Assembly: GCA_938036435.1 (NCBI GenBank)
Contig: CALHPU010000075.1
Location: 19,894 to 83,893 of the forward strand
Direction of reading: 5' to 3'
DNA: 64,000 bases
DNA from: an uncultured Pirellulaceae bacterium
GTDB taxonomy: Bacteria; Planctomycetota; Planctomycetia; Pirellulales; Pirellulaceae
Under the pieces are notes generated by a model. It was not told where the DNA came from. It searched no databases and saw nothing but the letters and a program-made list of their open reading frames with translations. This document shows positions 35,311-46,800 of this stretch, one piece after another (within the stretch, counting starts at the first letter, position 1; each line of letters begins with the position of its first letter). Both the position numbers and the translations under genes were made by a program.

Positions 35311-37464
35311 TCAACTCTTGAAACGTCTGCTGACGACAAATAGCCCCACTAGCCCCATCAGCCCGATAGCCGATTCGTGCGGTCGACGACATATTCGCGT
35401 GGTTAAATAATCCATTAATCCATACCACTGCACGGGGTCAAAAAACTCCTGCGCGCCATGCCGAGTCTTAACGAGATGGTCGAGCCCGATTGATTTTGCC
35501 GACTGAATCCACAACGTCTGTTCGTCAACAAACTTCTTCGTGCTTTCAATTTCACTAACCAATTCCTTGCGCTCTGCTTCTATCTTTCGTAGCAATTCGG
35601 AATAGTCGTGATAGTCTGAACTCAATTGATCGTATTGCTGCCGGATACCCTCTACGAACCCTAAAGCCATTTGTTTGAGTTCATCTGCGGATGTCGTCTC
35701 TGAGCCCACCCCTGCAAGTTTTGCCTCAACGTATTCGAACGGGTGTGCCAGCGGACGACGTGATTCATTCAATTCAAGGTGTTCAAGATTGATCTTACGC
35801 AGCTCGGTTTCAATCTCCCGAATGCGCGAGCGAGAACGAAACGGTGTTGGAAGCTGTCGACGAATATCTACCAGCAGGATTCCATTCGCCTCATGGTAGG
35901 TAGATCCAACGATACTTTTTTCGGCAGTCTCGTGATGGTTTTTCACTACGTTCAATTCCGACTGTACTTCTAGATCTTCCTCACTGGCGAGTCTAATTTT
36001 TTCAGCAAACTCGGCTCTCAGCTGGATCAATTGGGCATTGGTGTTTGCCAAGGTTTTAAGTGCCGGGGCAGCTTCGATGGTTTTGAGTGTTGCCAAACGA
36101 ACTTCTTCAGCAATGTCATCGCGCCGCTGTTGGTTGGCTGCGAAATTCCAAGCTTCGATTTCCTGCTCCAAAAGTTTGATTTCTCGCGCCAGTTCGTCGC
36201 CGCGCATCGGCAGCAACCGGTTCTCAAATTCGTGCAACTTCGATTCGCTGCCCAGCGCCTTGATTCGATACTGCAGCTCTAGTTGTTTGGCTCGCAACAT
36301 CACAAGCGCGTAAACATTGTGGTCGCCGTGTTCTTGATCTTTCATCTGTTGGCTAATGTCGGCCAGATCGGAATTCGCTTTGGTGCGTTCCCCGGGGATT
36401 TTCTCCATCCGTTTCTTCTGCAATAGCTCCGCCTTGTTGATCTCGCGGAGGCGTTCGTTTCTTTCGGCCAGTTCGGCCCGAAGTTGCTCTAACTGAGAGA
36501 ACAGCTCGTCTGCGGTCGCGTTCTCGTGGGGGATCTGTTTCTCGCGCTCACTCTCCAAATGCCCGATTAAACGATCTTTTTCTTGTTCAAAGTTGCTCGA
36601 TCGATTTTGCTGCTTGATGTCCTTCAACATGTACTTGTGGGCTTGGGCGAGAGCCTTGCGAGCATTTTCTAAAACCGACTGATGCCGCGCTTGATCTTCC
36701 CCGATCTCACTCTCTACGGCCTCCTGTAGAAACTTAATCTGCTCATACAACTGGCCCAGTTCTTGCTCCGAAATCGGCACGTCAACCACTGCACCTTCAG
36801 GTAATGCAGGCCCCATCATCGGCCCAGTTGCAACCGGTGGTTCAGCAACCGGTGGTGAAACGTCAGCAGTTGAGGGGGGAGATTGGGTTGATCGTTCGGC
36901 TTGCGGTAGAGTCGCCTGGGGAGATTCGGTTTCCCAAAATCTTGATGGCGAAGTGGCGATCGCTGGTTCGGCTTCGGGCGTCACCGCTGGAAGAGACTCT
37001 GTCGGCGATTGCCCCATCGCTAAAAATCCGTCGGCAGACTGCGCGCGAGCGTCTTGCCAATAAGCCACTTGCCCATACTCTGAATCGCCGTCAGTACTTT
37101 GCTGGGAGAAATGGACGGTCGACGCACCTTGAGATTGTTGCCACGAATCGTTAACGATCGACCGTGCAAACTGGCGGAACTCGGAATCGCTTAACAGATT
37201 TCCTGCCAAATCACCGAGTTCCAAGTTAAAGTCGAGTTTTGAATTGGACGATTTCTCGAAATACCTCTCTACCGTCTTAATCTTTGCCGAAGAATCATTG
37301 CCTTGTCCGACAGCCCGAGATTCGATCTGATCTTCCCAAGCCGGACGTAGATTATTGGCTGGCTCCCAGCCTTGCGCCATCGCAGTGCCGGGGGAGCAGA
37401 GCAATATCGCAACCACGTAAGTTGCGACGAATTGCAGTAGAACCAATTTTTTCAAAAGACGCAC
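35311..37464 (-). CDS. Extracytoplasmic coiled-coil half of an MscK-like protein, ending in one membrane helix
   Basis: 717 residues, starting at GTG 37464. Signal peptide (LLQFVATYVVAILLCSPGTAMAQ), a Pro/Ser-rich linker to about residue 200, and a long coiled coil to about 640. The C-terminal LDEQ-like segment (KKFVDEQTLWIQSAKSIGLD, FDPVQWYG) leads into a membrane helix (SAIGLMGLVGLFVVS). That segment is typical of MscK just before its first inner-membrane helices. The next gene begins 90 bases later in the same frame with the channel. Translating the gap gives two in-frame stops (TGA at 35311, TAA downstream), so either a split gene pair or a broken one. Confidence 0.8.
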   Translation of the reverse strand: MRLLKKLVLLQFVATYVVAILLCSPGTAMAQGWEPANNLRPAWEDQIESRAVGQGNDSSAKIKTVERYFEKSSNSKLDFNLELGDLAGNLLSDSEFRQFARSIVNDSWQQSQGASTVHFSQQSTDGDSEYGQVAYWQDARAQSADGFLAMGQSPTESLPAVTPEAEPAIATSPSRFWETESPQATLPQAERSTQSPPSTADVSPPVAEPPVATGPMMGPALPEGAVVDVPISEQELGQLYEQIKFLQEAVESEIGEDQARHQSVLENARKALAQAHKYMLKDIKQQNRSSNFEQEKDRLIGHLESEREKQIPHENATADELFSQLEQLRAELAERNERLREINKAELLQKKRMEKIPGERTKANSDLADISQQMKDQEHGDHNVYALVMLRAKQLELQYRIKALGSESKLHEFENRLLPMRGDELAREIKLLEQEIEAWNFAANQQRRDDIAEEVRLATLKTIEAAPALKTLANTNAQLIQLRAEFAEKIRLASEEDLEVQSELNVVKNHHETAEKSIVGSTYHEANGILLVDIRRQLPTPFRSRSRIREIETELRKINLEHLELNESRRPLAHPFEYVEAKLAGVGSETTSADELKQMALGFVEGIRQQYDQLSSDYHDYSELLRKIEAERKELVSEIESTKKFVDEQTLWIQSAKSIGLDHLVKTRHGAQEFFDPVQWYGLMDYLTTRICRRPHESAIGLMGLVGLFVVSRRFKS

Positions 37465-37791
37465 GCCGGATCACCGCTGACTGGACCTGAGATTCAACTT
37501 CTGATGTACTCATACGAGTGCATCGCGAAATAGGTCTCGGAGTCTAGAATTTTGCCAGCGCGAGGCCAAGATCATTCAGCCGGCCGGAAAAACCGGCAAA
37601 TCGCTGAAGTAATGCCATTGCTGCCGGCCAACGCTAGCGGCCCGAAGAGATCTTTGCGGTTTAAGGACATTCAAACAGATGCGTTACGGCGAATCACGTA
37701 AGCGAAGGCCCGCGCCGACTTTCGCGCCAAGCTAATTTCGTCGGCTCAAGCCCAATGCCACTTACCTTAGATTTGGTTGATGCGAAGCAAC
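37465..37791. other. Intergenic region with repeat remnants
   Basis: 327 bases between two minus-strand genes. At 37583-37597 GCCGG-AAAAA-CCGGC forms a small hairpin. At 37750-37774 the sequence GCCCAATGCCACTTACC... matches 21 of 25 bases of the outer arm of the palindrome at 15491-15783, so it is probably a remnant of the same repeat. No gene is supported. Confidence 0.5.
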
Positions 37792-39237
37792 TCAGTCCTG
37801 CGCGTCGTGTCGCTTTTGCAAGCTCCGATCGACTCGCATTTGCTGCAAGAATTTTCTGTTCAATGGATAAAAAAGTATCGCTGCAACCGACAACGCAAAA
37901 AACGCGGCGGGGATCAGACTCATCATGGCCACAATTCCATTAAGCGTTTCTTCGGATTGGATCTGGCGATCCCCATCGGCAGGTTGGACGAAACCAAAAA
38001 AGAACAAACACCAAGCCGGAATCGCCCCGCCAATGGCTCCGCCAATTTTTTGGGATAGTGACGCAGCAGCAAATACTAATCCCGTCGCTGACCGATTGTG
38101 CTGCAACTCAAAATAGTCGGCCACATCAGCATACATGGCCCAAATCAACACCACGGCCGGTCCGCTGACAAATGAACCAAAGATATGCAGCGCATACACC
38201 CATGCAATTTGCTCTGGGCCCAGCAACCAAACGGCTGCGGTGCTCAACGCAACGAGCGTAGTAGAAAGAATCATTACCAACTTCGAACCCATCCACTCAC
38301 GCAGCCATGGAGCCACTATCATGCCGCAGATACCTGCCACCGAACCGGCAGCCAAAAAATTACCGAACGAGTCACTGATATAGTATCCAAAGTAAAACGC
38401 GGTTGCACTGCCACGAATCCAGAGGGCAATTAGCTGTGCCATTCCAAAAGCCGACAAAACCAACCACGGCCGACTACCAAGCAGACTGATCAAATCCGCT
38501 TTCCAAGTACCGGTGGATTCCTCAACAGGCTTGACCCGCTCGCGTGTGGTCAGAAAAGTAATGAGAAACAAGACAACAGCGGCTAACGCGTAACACACGA
38601 CTGTCCAAAAAAAGCCAGCCTGTTTGTCGATGACAACAAACGTTTCGATTCCGTCGACGATCTGTCTTTCAGTTCCGCCAAACCAAGCAACGAGCGGTTC
38701 GGTAAATTTCTGCACGACAATCGCCCCAATGAACGCGAAGACGAATCGGTACGTCGAGAGGCTGGTTCGTTCGGCGGGGTCGGCAGAGATCACTCCCAAC
38801 AACGCGCCATAGGGAAGATTGATTGCAGTGTACGCCAAAAAAACAGCCGCGTAGGTAACGTAGGCGTATATCAGCTTCCCATTGGGCGAAAGATCGGGCG
38901 TGTAAAACGTCAACATTCCCGTGAGCGCAAACGGAACGGACATCCAGATCAGATACGGACGAAACCGCCCCCAAGTCGTTCGTGTCCGGTCGGCCAAGAT
39001 TCCGATCAGCGGATCATTGATCGCATCAAACAACTTCGTCACTAAAAACATCGTCCCAGCGGCAGCCGGTGTAATACCGAAGACGTCGGTATAAAAAATT
39101 AGCTGAAAGTACTCGAATAGCTTCCAGTAAAGATTCGAAGCAGTATCACCAAGCCCATAGCCGATTTTTTCTCCAATGGCCAACCGATGATCTTGTTGAA
39201 GATTGTTTGGAGTATTTGGAGCGTATGGATTACTCAT
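37792..39237 (-). CDS. GPH-family sugar:cation symporter (MelB-like MFS)
   Basis: 481 residues with about 12 membrane helices. The GPH (glycoside-pentoside-hexuronide) hallmarks are present: GEKIGYGLGDTASNLYWKLF near the N-terminus, DAINDPLIGILADRT followed by WGRFRPYLIW, and AYTAINLPYGALLGVIS. MelB-type carriers move sugars with Na+ or H+ into the cell. The start is 12 bases after the lipoprotein stop, so it is the third gene of a DUF1559-lipoprotein-transporter operon, opposite a LacI-type regulator. That setting suggests sugar-controlled expression (inference). The substrate cannot be told. Confidence 0.9.
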   Translation of the reverse strand: MSNPYAPNTPNNLQQDHRLAIGEKIGYGLGDTASNLYWKLFEYFQLIFYTDVFGITPAAAGTMFLVTKLFDAINDPLIGILADRTRTTWGRFRPYLIWMSVPFALTGMLTFYTPDLSPNGKLIYAYVTYAAVFLAYTAINLPYGALLGVISADPAERTSLSTYRFVFAFIGAIVVQKFTEPLVAWFGGTERQIVDGIETFVVIDKQAGFFWTVVCYALAAVVLFLITFLTTRERVKPVEESTGTWKADLISLLGSRPWLVLSAFGMAQLIALWIRGSATAFYFGYYISDSFGNFLAAGSVAGICGMIVAPWLREWMGSKLVMILSTTLVALSTAAVWLLGPEQIAWVYALHIFGSFVSGPAVVLIWAMYADVADYFELQHNRSATGLVFAAASLSQKIGGAIGGAIPAWCLFFFGFVQPADGDRQIQSEETLNGIVAMMSLIPAAFFALSVAAILFYPLNRKFLQQMRVDRSLQKRHDAQD

Positions 39238-39249
39238 GGCACATTGCTT

Positions 39250-39747
39250 TTAATCTAAATCTTCAGGGCGATCGACTCGCTTGGCTTTTGCTTGAACCTT
39301 CGCCTTGAATAGCTCCTCCGACTCTCCGGCGCTCATTAGTTCAGTTCTAGCCCCACCAAAGCCCACCATCAATTCATCATCCACACCAACGGACTCAAAA
39401 ACAACAGCTTCATCGAAGCCAAACGATGATCCTTTGACGCGATACTTTACCCGAAAGGGTTGCCCGTCACGCTCACTAATGAACAGAGCATCAACGTCCG
39501 AAATATCGATGCCCGCCCGCTCAAAGCCCTTTTTGTTGTTAGGGTCGGTAATAAAATCTCGCAGCGTAGATTCGTCGGTTGGCCCTTTGTAACCATGTTT
39601 CGCTTGGTAATAAGTGTAGCAATTGGTAAGTTGCTGGATCTTTGTCGCGTTGAGACCAGCAATCTTTGACTCAACACTCTTGCCGCCACACCCGCACGAA
39701 AAAAGGACAATACTTAACAACCAAAAAGACTTAACGTACCTCTGCAT
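39250..39747 (-). CDS. Small lipoprotein of unknown function
   Basis: About 165 residues from ATG 39747. N-terminal signal with a lipobox-like end (FWLLSIVLFSCGCGGKS), so probably attached to the membrane through Cys. The mature part has a helical start (NATKIQQLTNCYTYYQAKHG) and a beta-rich end (QPFRVKYRVKGSSFGFDEAV). Short lipoproteins of this kind often follow DUF1559 genes in planctomycetes. It begins 68 bases after the DUF1559 stop and ends 12 bases before the transporter. Confidence 0.75.
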   Translation of the reverse strand: MQRYVKSFWLLSIVLFSCGCGGKSVESKIAGLNATKIQQLTNCYTYYQAKHGYKGPTDESTLRDFITDPNNKKGFERAGIDISDVDALFISERDGQPFRVKYRVKGSSFGFDEAVVFESVGVDDELMVGFGGARTELMSAGESEELFKAKVQAKAKRVDRPEDLD

Positions 39748-39815
39748 GTAGCTACTTTCGCGTGGGAGCATCGTGAAACTTTTAAACCGATTTAGTTCGA
39801 GCAGACCGGAGAGGC

Positions 39816-40868
39816 TCAAAATTCATTGACGTTGACCACTTCGCCGCCACTGCGGGTGCCCAAGGCGTAAAGCATTGCACCGGATGCGGTATTTGAAATC
39901 GCGTGCACAGACCCATCACCCAACACGGCATTGGTGGTGCCGGGATGAGGACCGCCAAACTGGGCTTCGGACTCAATCTGGCCATTAGAAGCCCTCTGGC
40001 GTTCTCCATTATCAGGGTTGATCGGCACCGTTCGCATAAACCCACGCATGCATGCCCAATCAGATGGCTTGGCAATTCCCCCCTCCCAAAAACCGCCAGA
40101 TCGAGCCTCTTCGGCAATCAAGGTGTAGTTACTCGTATGCCGCGCTTTTTCCATGTACATCAATGTATTGCTGTTACCATCAGGAACATTGGTCACGCGC
40201 GGAACTTTGGTAACGTCGTCAGTGGCGTAATTGACGTGGCCACCTTTAGCAATCAAACCTACCCAAACATTGACGGTCTCGTTGGGGTTGATGTCGTGGT
40301 TGATGACCTGCCACTGAAACCCTCCCCAATCTGTATCCCCACTTGGCCACACGCCAGCTCCGGTCGGATCAACATAGTCCCCGTTCCAAGTGCCCATCAC
40401 TCCAGCGTAATCGCCGGTAAACTCACGCGTGATGCCGCCATTGGAAAGTTTCTGCGAGATTCCACGGGAGGGACAACTGTAAAATGGCACGTCCTCTTCG
40501 TAGATTAGTGACCAGTCGTTAATCAGGAGACTGCGTCGATTGTACAAATTTTCTTGTTCGAGGAACGGCAAAATTTGATACGTCCAAGTCGCGTTCTCAA
40601 AACCGAACTGCGGCTGATTGAGCTCTCTACCTTCCCATTCTGTCGCAACGGTGCCACCGGAAGTTGGGAAGTGCATATGAGCAGACTCAAAATTCAACGA
40701 TGCGATCCCAAGCTGTTTTAGCTGATTCAAGCATTCGGTACGACGCGCCGCCTCGCGCACTTGCTGAACAGCAGGCAAAAGCATACCTATCAGAATTCCA
40801 ATGATGGCGATCACGACCAACAACTCGACCAAGGTGAATCCTAGCCGACGTGATGTGGTAACCTGCAT
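39816..40868 (-). CDS. DUF1559 protein with prepilin-like N-terminus
   Basis: About 350 residues from ATG 40868; a longer frame to 40952 is less likely. The type IV prepilin-like cleavage and helix motif is GFTLVELLVVIAIIGILIGM. The DUF1559 core follows: LLPAVQQVREAARRTECLNQ, SCPSRG, and the C-terminal HPGTTNAVLGDGSVHAISNT with LGTRSGGEVV. DUF1559 proteins are a very large planctomycete family, probably processed by a prepilin peptidase and placed in the envelope; their job is unknown. It heads the operon with lipoprotein and sugar transporter. Confidence 0.93.
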   Translation of the reverse strand: MQVTTSRRLGFTLVELLVVIAIIGILIGMLLPAVQQVREAARRTECLNQLKQLGIASLNFESAHMHFPTSGGTVATEWEGRELNQPQFGFENATWTYQILPFLEQENLYNRRSLLINDWSLIYEEDVPFYSCPSRGISQKLSNGGITREFTGDYAGVMGTWNGDYVDPTGAGVWPSGDTDWGGFQWQVINHDINPNETVNVWVGLIAKGGHVNYATDDVTKVPRVTNVPDGNSNTLMYMEKARHTSNYTLIAEEARSGGFWEGGIAKPSDWACMRGFMRTVPINPDNGERQRASNGQIESEAQFGGPHPGTTNAVLGDGSVHAISNTASGAMLYALGTRSGGEVVNVNEF

Positions 40869-41025
40869 GATAATTTTCCCAAAAAGCAAAGCAAAAAAAG
40901 CAGAGAGCGGCAGTACGACAATTGTAAACTTGTGGCCAACAAAAAAGTGCAACCGGTTTCACTTTTTGCTATCCAACTGCTACGAGCTACCTTAATAATC
41001 AATTATCTCGCACAGCTCAGACATT

Positions 41026-41048
41026 GTAAGCTATACAACATAGCTTAC
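41026..41048. promoter_or_regulatory. 9-bp inverted repeat between DUF1559 and lacI-type genes, possible operator
   Basis: GTAAGCTAT (41026-41034) and ATAGCTTAC (41040-41048) are perfect arms around ACAAC. It lies between the divergent operons, 148 bases before the LacI-type start. The odd 5-base spacer is unlike the usual CG-centred LacI sites, so it may be another operator or a leader hairpin. Confidence 0.4.
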
Positions 41049-41092
41049 CGAAAGAGAAAAACGGTGGCCAAAGGGGGTTGAACCTGTGGATT

Positions 41093-41121
41093 TTGACTCC
41101 ATAATTTTGGACTCTTAAACT
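41093..41121 (+). promoter_or_regulatory. Candidate promoter of the LacI-type regulator
   Basis: TTGACT (41093-41098) and TAAACT (41116-41121) are 17 bases apart. The start of transcription would fall about 68 bases before ATG 41196. Four of six -10 bases match. Confidence 0.35.
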
Positions 41122-41195
41122 AATCTAAGCGCACTGACGATAGCAAAGAAAAGCCTTGCTTTTGCTGTACTTATCCCTTTCGTGCTGACAACCAA

Positions 41196-42218
41196 ATGGA
41201 CTCCTCTGTGAAGAAGAATGTTACGATCACCGACATCGCGGCGCATGCCAACGTCTCCAAAAGTACCGTCTCTCGGGTCCTCAATGATACCACGCCGGTA
41301 AACGAAGATAAACGCGCGGCCGTTCTGGCAGCGATGAAGGAGATGAACTTCGAGCCCAACATCTTCGCGAGAGGGCTCGCCAGCGGACAGTCTTACACAA
41401 TTGGCGTCGTGACACAGAACCTTGGGAGTCCTTTCTATGACTCAATTGCCCAGGGCGTGATCGCTGGGCTCGCTAAAACTGCTTATTCACCACTTTTTGC
41501 AGACGCGCAGTGGCAACCCGAGGTCGGAAAAGCGGCGGTAAAAACTCTCATCGGTAGAATGGTTGATGGTCTGATCATTGTTGGAACCTGCCCCACTCCA
41601 GATGATCTAGAAGAGTTGAACCAAAACATTCCTATGTTGTTGGTCGGCACACAAGTAAAACAATGGCCAGATCGTTGCATGTTCATCGACAATGAACAGG
41701 CTGCTTTCGAAGCGACGCAACACTTGATTGAGTTGGGGCACAAGAAGATCTCACATATCACCGGCGTCCCCACTCATGAAGATTCAATCGGACGGGTGAA
41801 GGGCTATCGGAGAGCGCTCAAGGAAGCCAACATCGACGTTGATGAAGATTTGATCTACGAGGGAAACTTCGATGGTGAATCGGGAGTGGCGGGAGTCGAA
41901 ACATTGCTCAAGCGAAAAAAATCGTTTACTGCAATCTTTGCTGCTAACGATGCGACAGCCTTTGGAGCGCGGCTAGCACTATACCGACAAGGAATTCGGG
42001 TGCCAGAGGACGTCTCCATTGTTGGATTCGATGACCAAACAGAAGCGGCATTGGTAACACCACCACTGACTACCATCCAGCAGCCAGGCGACGAGATCGG
42101 TATTGCGGCGGCAGAGACACTGCTAAAAATAATTAATAAGCAAGAACCTGAGATTCAAAAATTGACAGCCAAATTGGTCGTACGTGATTCAACTTGCCCA
42201 CCAAGTAGCGGCGTCTGA
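41196..42218 (+). CDS. LacI-family transcriptional regulator
   Basis: 340 residues. N-terminal HTH and hinge: ITDIAAHANVSKSTVSRVLN and NEDKRAAVLAAMKEM, then NIFARGLASGQSYTIGVV. The periplasmic-binding-protein-like ligand domain includes MVDGLIIVGT, LGHKKISHITG, AIFAANDATAFGA and VPEDVSIVGFDDQ. Such proteins repress sugar genes until a sugar binds. It is divergent from the DUF1559-lipoprotein-GPH transporter operon, the obvious candidate target (inference). It ends 11 bases before the convergent APC permease stop. Confidence 0.92.
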   Translation: MDSSVKKNVTITDIAAHANVSKSTVSRVLNDTTPVNEDKRAAVLAAMKEMNFEPNIFARGLASGQSYTIGVVTQNLGSPFYDSIAQGVIAGLAKTAYSPLFADAQWQPEVGKAAVKTLIGRMVDGLIIVGTCPTPDDLEELNQNIPMLLVGTQVKQWPDRCMFIDNEQAAFEATQHLIELGHKKISHITGVPTHEDSIGRVKGYRRALKEANIDVDEDLIYEGNFDGESGVAGVETLLKRKKSFTAIFAANDATAFGARLALYRQGIRVPEDVSIVGFDDQTEAALVTPPLTTIQQPGDEIGIAAAETLLKIINKQEPEIQKLTAKLVVRDSTCPPSSGV

Positions 42219-42229
42219 ATGCTGTCAGA

Positions 42230-43546
42230 TCAGCCTTCTGTTGACTCAGTTGAAAATCTGGATCGCCAAAGAGCGCGATAGATCAGACCTACCGCGATCC
42301 AGCCGCAGCCAATGATCCAGACTGTAGGGGCAACGCAAAAGGCGAGTCCCAAACAGGCCATCAAACCAACCCATGCTGGCCAAGTGTGATACAAGCGTTC
42401 ATCGTGATCCAGCCGAATCGCACACGCGTTGGTGATCCCATAGTATACCAACACCGTAAAGGCGCTGATCGACCACGTCATTCGTACACTGCCCAGTGAA
42501 ATGAGTAGGGCAATAATACCAGCGACCAACAACGTCGCCCCCGTCGGCGAACCGGAAGTCGAATTAACCGTTGCGAAGACGCTTGGGATGTCACCACGTC
42601 GCGCCAGCGCTAGTGCCACACGTGACAGCCCCAGCACTAAATTAAACAGCACGCCCAACAGCGCGACGGTCGCTCCGATACCGATGACTACCGGCATCCA
42701 ATGCGCAGAGAAATGCTGGGCCACCATCTTCAGCGGTGCTTCGCCACCTTTGGCCGCTGCTGCAAACGCATCGGCCCCCACAGTCGACACCCCCACTGCC
42801 GCAACCGCCAGATAAAGCGCCATCGTGCACAACAGCGTCGTGATAATCGCACGTGGAATTGTCACGCGTGGCGATTTGACTTCCTCGCCCAACGTCGCAA
42901 CGCGCCCATACCCAGTATAGGCGACAAACATCAACGCGGTGGCTTCTAAGATTCCTCGCCACCCAATTGCGACAGGAGAGAAAGCATCTAAATCAATCGG
43001 TTTAGCGCTGCCAAACAATCCGTCGAAGAATCCAACTGCAACGAACAGCAACAGCGCGCCAAACGTGATCGATACCAGCACCGTATTGACGCCAGCGCTG
43101 CGTTTGATTCCTGCTAGAGAAACTGCCGTTAATCCAACCAAAGCTGTCCACGCCAAAAACAATGTCAGCAACACACTGGGCTCACCCGACGCAGAGCCGG
43201 AAAACAACGCCAGCGCGTAACTGGAAAACCCAAGGGCTGCGGTCGCTGCCGATGCTGCCTTGGCCGTCAGAAACATCCAGCCGGCAACAAAACCGATCGT
43301 CGGGTTGAGCCACCGATGAGCGTACTCATAGGTGCCACCGCTAACCGGATGGTTGGCCGCCAGTTGAGCGCTGCTCAATCCGTTGCAGATTGCAACCAGC
43401 GAAGCCAGTAAAATCGCCAGCAGCACCCATGATCCGGCCGACGCCGTTGCGATAGCGACGCTGACGAAGATCCCCGTTCCCACGATCGAGCCAAGGCCCA
43501 ACATCGTGGCGTCAAAGATCCCGAGCTCGCGCTTGAGTTGATTCAT
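42230..43546 (-). CDS. APC-superfamily amino acid permease
   Basis: 438 residues with about 12 hydrophobic helices. The N-terminal motif MLGLGSIVGTGIFVSVA, with the unwound GxGIF-like first helix, and the SGGTYEYAHRWLNPTIGFVAG segment are diagnostic of APC amino acid/polyamine transporters, as is VAYTGYGRVATLGEEVKSPR in helix 6. The tail after the last helix is short. The substrate is unknown. It is alone, divergent from the HEAT-like gene. Confidence 0.9.
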   Translation of the reverse strand: MNQLKRELGIFDATMLGLGSIVGTGIFVSVAIATASAGSWVLLAILLASLVAICNGLSSAQLAANHPVSGGTYEYAHRWLNPTIGFVAGWMFLTAKAASAATAALGFSSYALALFSGSASGEPSVLLTLFLAWTALVGLTAVSLAGIKRSAGVNTVLVSITFGALLLFVAVGFFDGLFGSAKPIDLDAFSPVAIGWRGILEATALMFVAYTGYGRVATLGEEVKSPRVTIPRAIITTLLCTMALYLAVAAVGVSTVGADAFAAAAKGGEAPLKMVAQHFSAHWMPVVIGIGATVALLGVLFNLVLGLSRVALALARRGDIPSVFATVNSTSGSPTGATLLVAGIIALLISLGSVRMTWSISAFTVLVYYGITNACAIRLDHDERLYHTWPAWVGLMACLGLAFCVAPTVWIIGCGWIAVGLIYRALWRSRFSTESTEG

Positions 43547-43639
43547 GTCAATCGATCAGTCATAGTAAACGTTCATCTAGCAGTCGTCTCAGGCTACCGA
43601 GGGTAGACGACGCGCCCGCACTGACATCAGGCTATCGAA

Positions 43640-44173
43640 ATGAATCTCCGGAAACAACTCCTGGTGACAAACTCGCGCAACAACGCAGACGTCGTGATGG
43701 CCCACGTTCGAAATCATCCAGAATCTCTCTCGGAATTGATGGCTTGTTTCTTCAGCGATGAGGTCGTCGTCGCACAGCGCGCTGCTCAGGTTGTCGGCGA
43801 TATCGGACGAGCCGCTCCGGAATCACTCGCGCCATGGTGGAGCGATATGGTCGATGCGTCCTCCAATCCTGTCCATCAATCCATTCGCCGCAATGTGACG
43901 CGTTACTTTAGCGAATTGGAGCTTAAACTGCCGAAAAAACTGGAAAGCAAATTGGTCGACAACTGTATAAAATTTGTCGCCGACCCAAACGAAGGCGTCG
44001 CGATCGCCGCATTCTCCATGAGCTTCGTCGCCGACCGCGCTGCACAATATCCACAACACGCGCAACGGCTTCAACGCGTCCTAGTTCGATTGCTTCCCGG
44101 ACGCCCGCCGGGGTTTCAAAATCGTGGCCGCAAAGTACTGAAGCAACTTGAAGGATTAGAGGGCACCGAATGA
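43640..44173 (+). CDS. Small HEAT-repeat-like protein
   Basis: 177 residues, all helical, no signal peptide. Paired helices resemble HEAT repeats: VVVAQRAAQVVGDIGRAAPE, HQSIRRNVTRYFSELELKL and EGVAIAAFSMSFVADRAAQY. The C-terminus is basic (LPGRPPGFQNRGRKVLKQL). HEAT proteins serve as protein-binding scaffolds; no partner is evident. It lies between the divergent APC permease and the convergent katG, whose terminator begins 22 bases after this stop. Confidence 0.7.
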   Translation: MNLRKQLLVTNSRNNADVVMAHVRNHPESLSELMACFFSDEVVVAQRAAQVVGDIGRAAPESLAPWWSDMVDASSNPVHQSIRRNVTRYFSELELKLPKKLESKLVDNCIKFVADPNEGVAIAAFSMSFVADRAAQYPQHAQRLQRVLVRLLPGRPPGFQNRGRKVLKQLEGLEGTE

Positions 44174-44194
44174 TCGGTAAACCTAAGAAGTAGA

Positions 44195-44231
44195 CAAAAA
44201 AGAAGGCCCGCCAAACAAAGTTGACGAGCCT
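44195..44231 (-). terminator. Rho-independent terminator of katG
   Basis: On the minus strand AGGCTCGTCAA pairs with TTGGCGGGCCT (11 bp including two G-U pairs) around a 6-base loop, followed by TTCTTTTTTG. The hairpin spans 44204-44231 and the T-run 44195-44203. It starts 18 bases after the katG stop. Confidence 0.85.
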
Positions 44232-44249
44232 ATGAAAGTTTCTTAGACG

Positions 44250-46655
<2,406 letters not shown>

Positions 46656-46800
46656 TCACAAATGTCACCGATAGCAACTCGGACAGGCGGAAGTATCGCA
46701 CGCCTCATGTTATAATTCCAATGCATATTACAGATACCCCTCATGCATTACACGCATACCAAATCTTGCACCAGAGAGCTTCCGAATCACGGACAAAACG

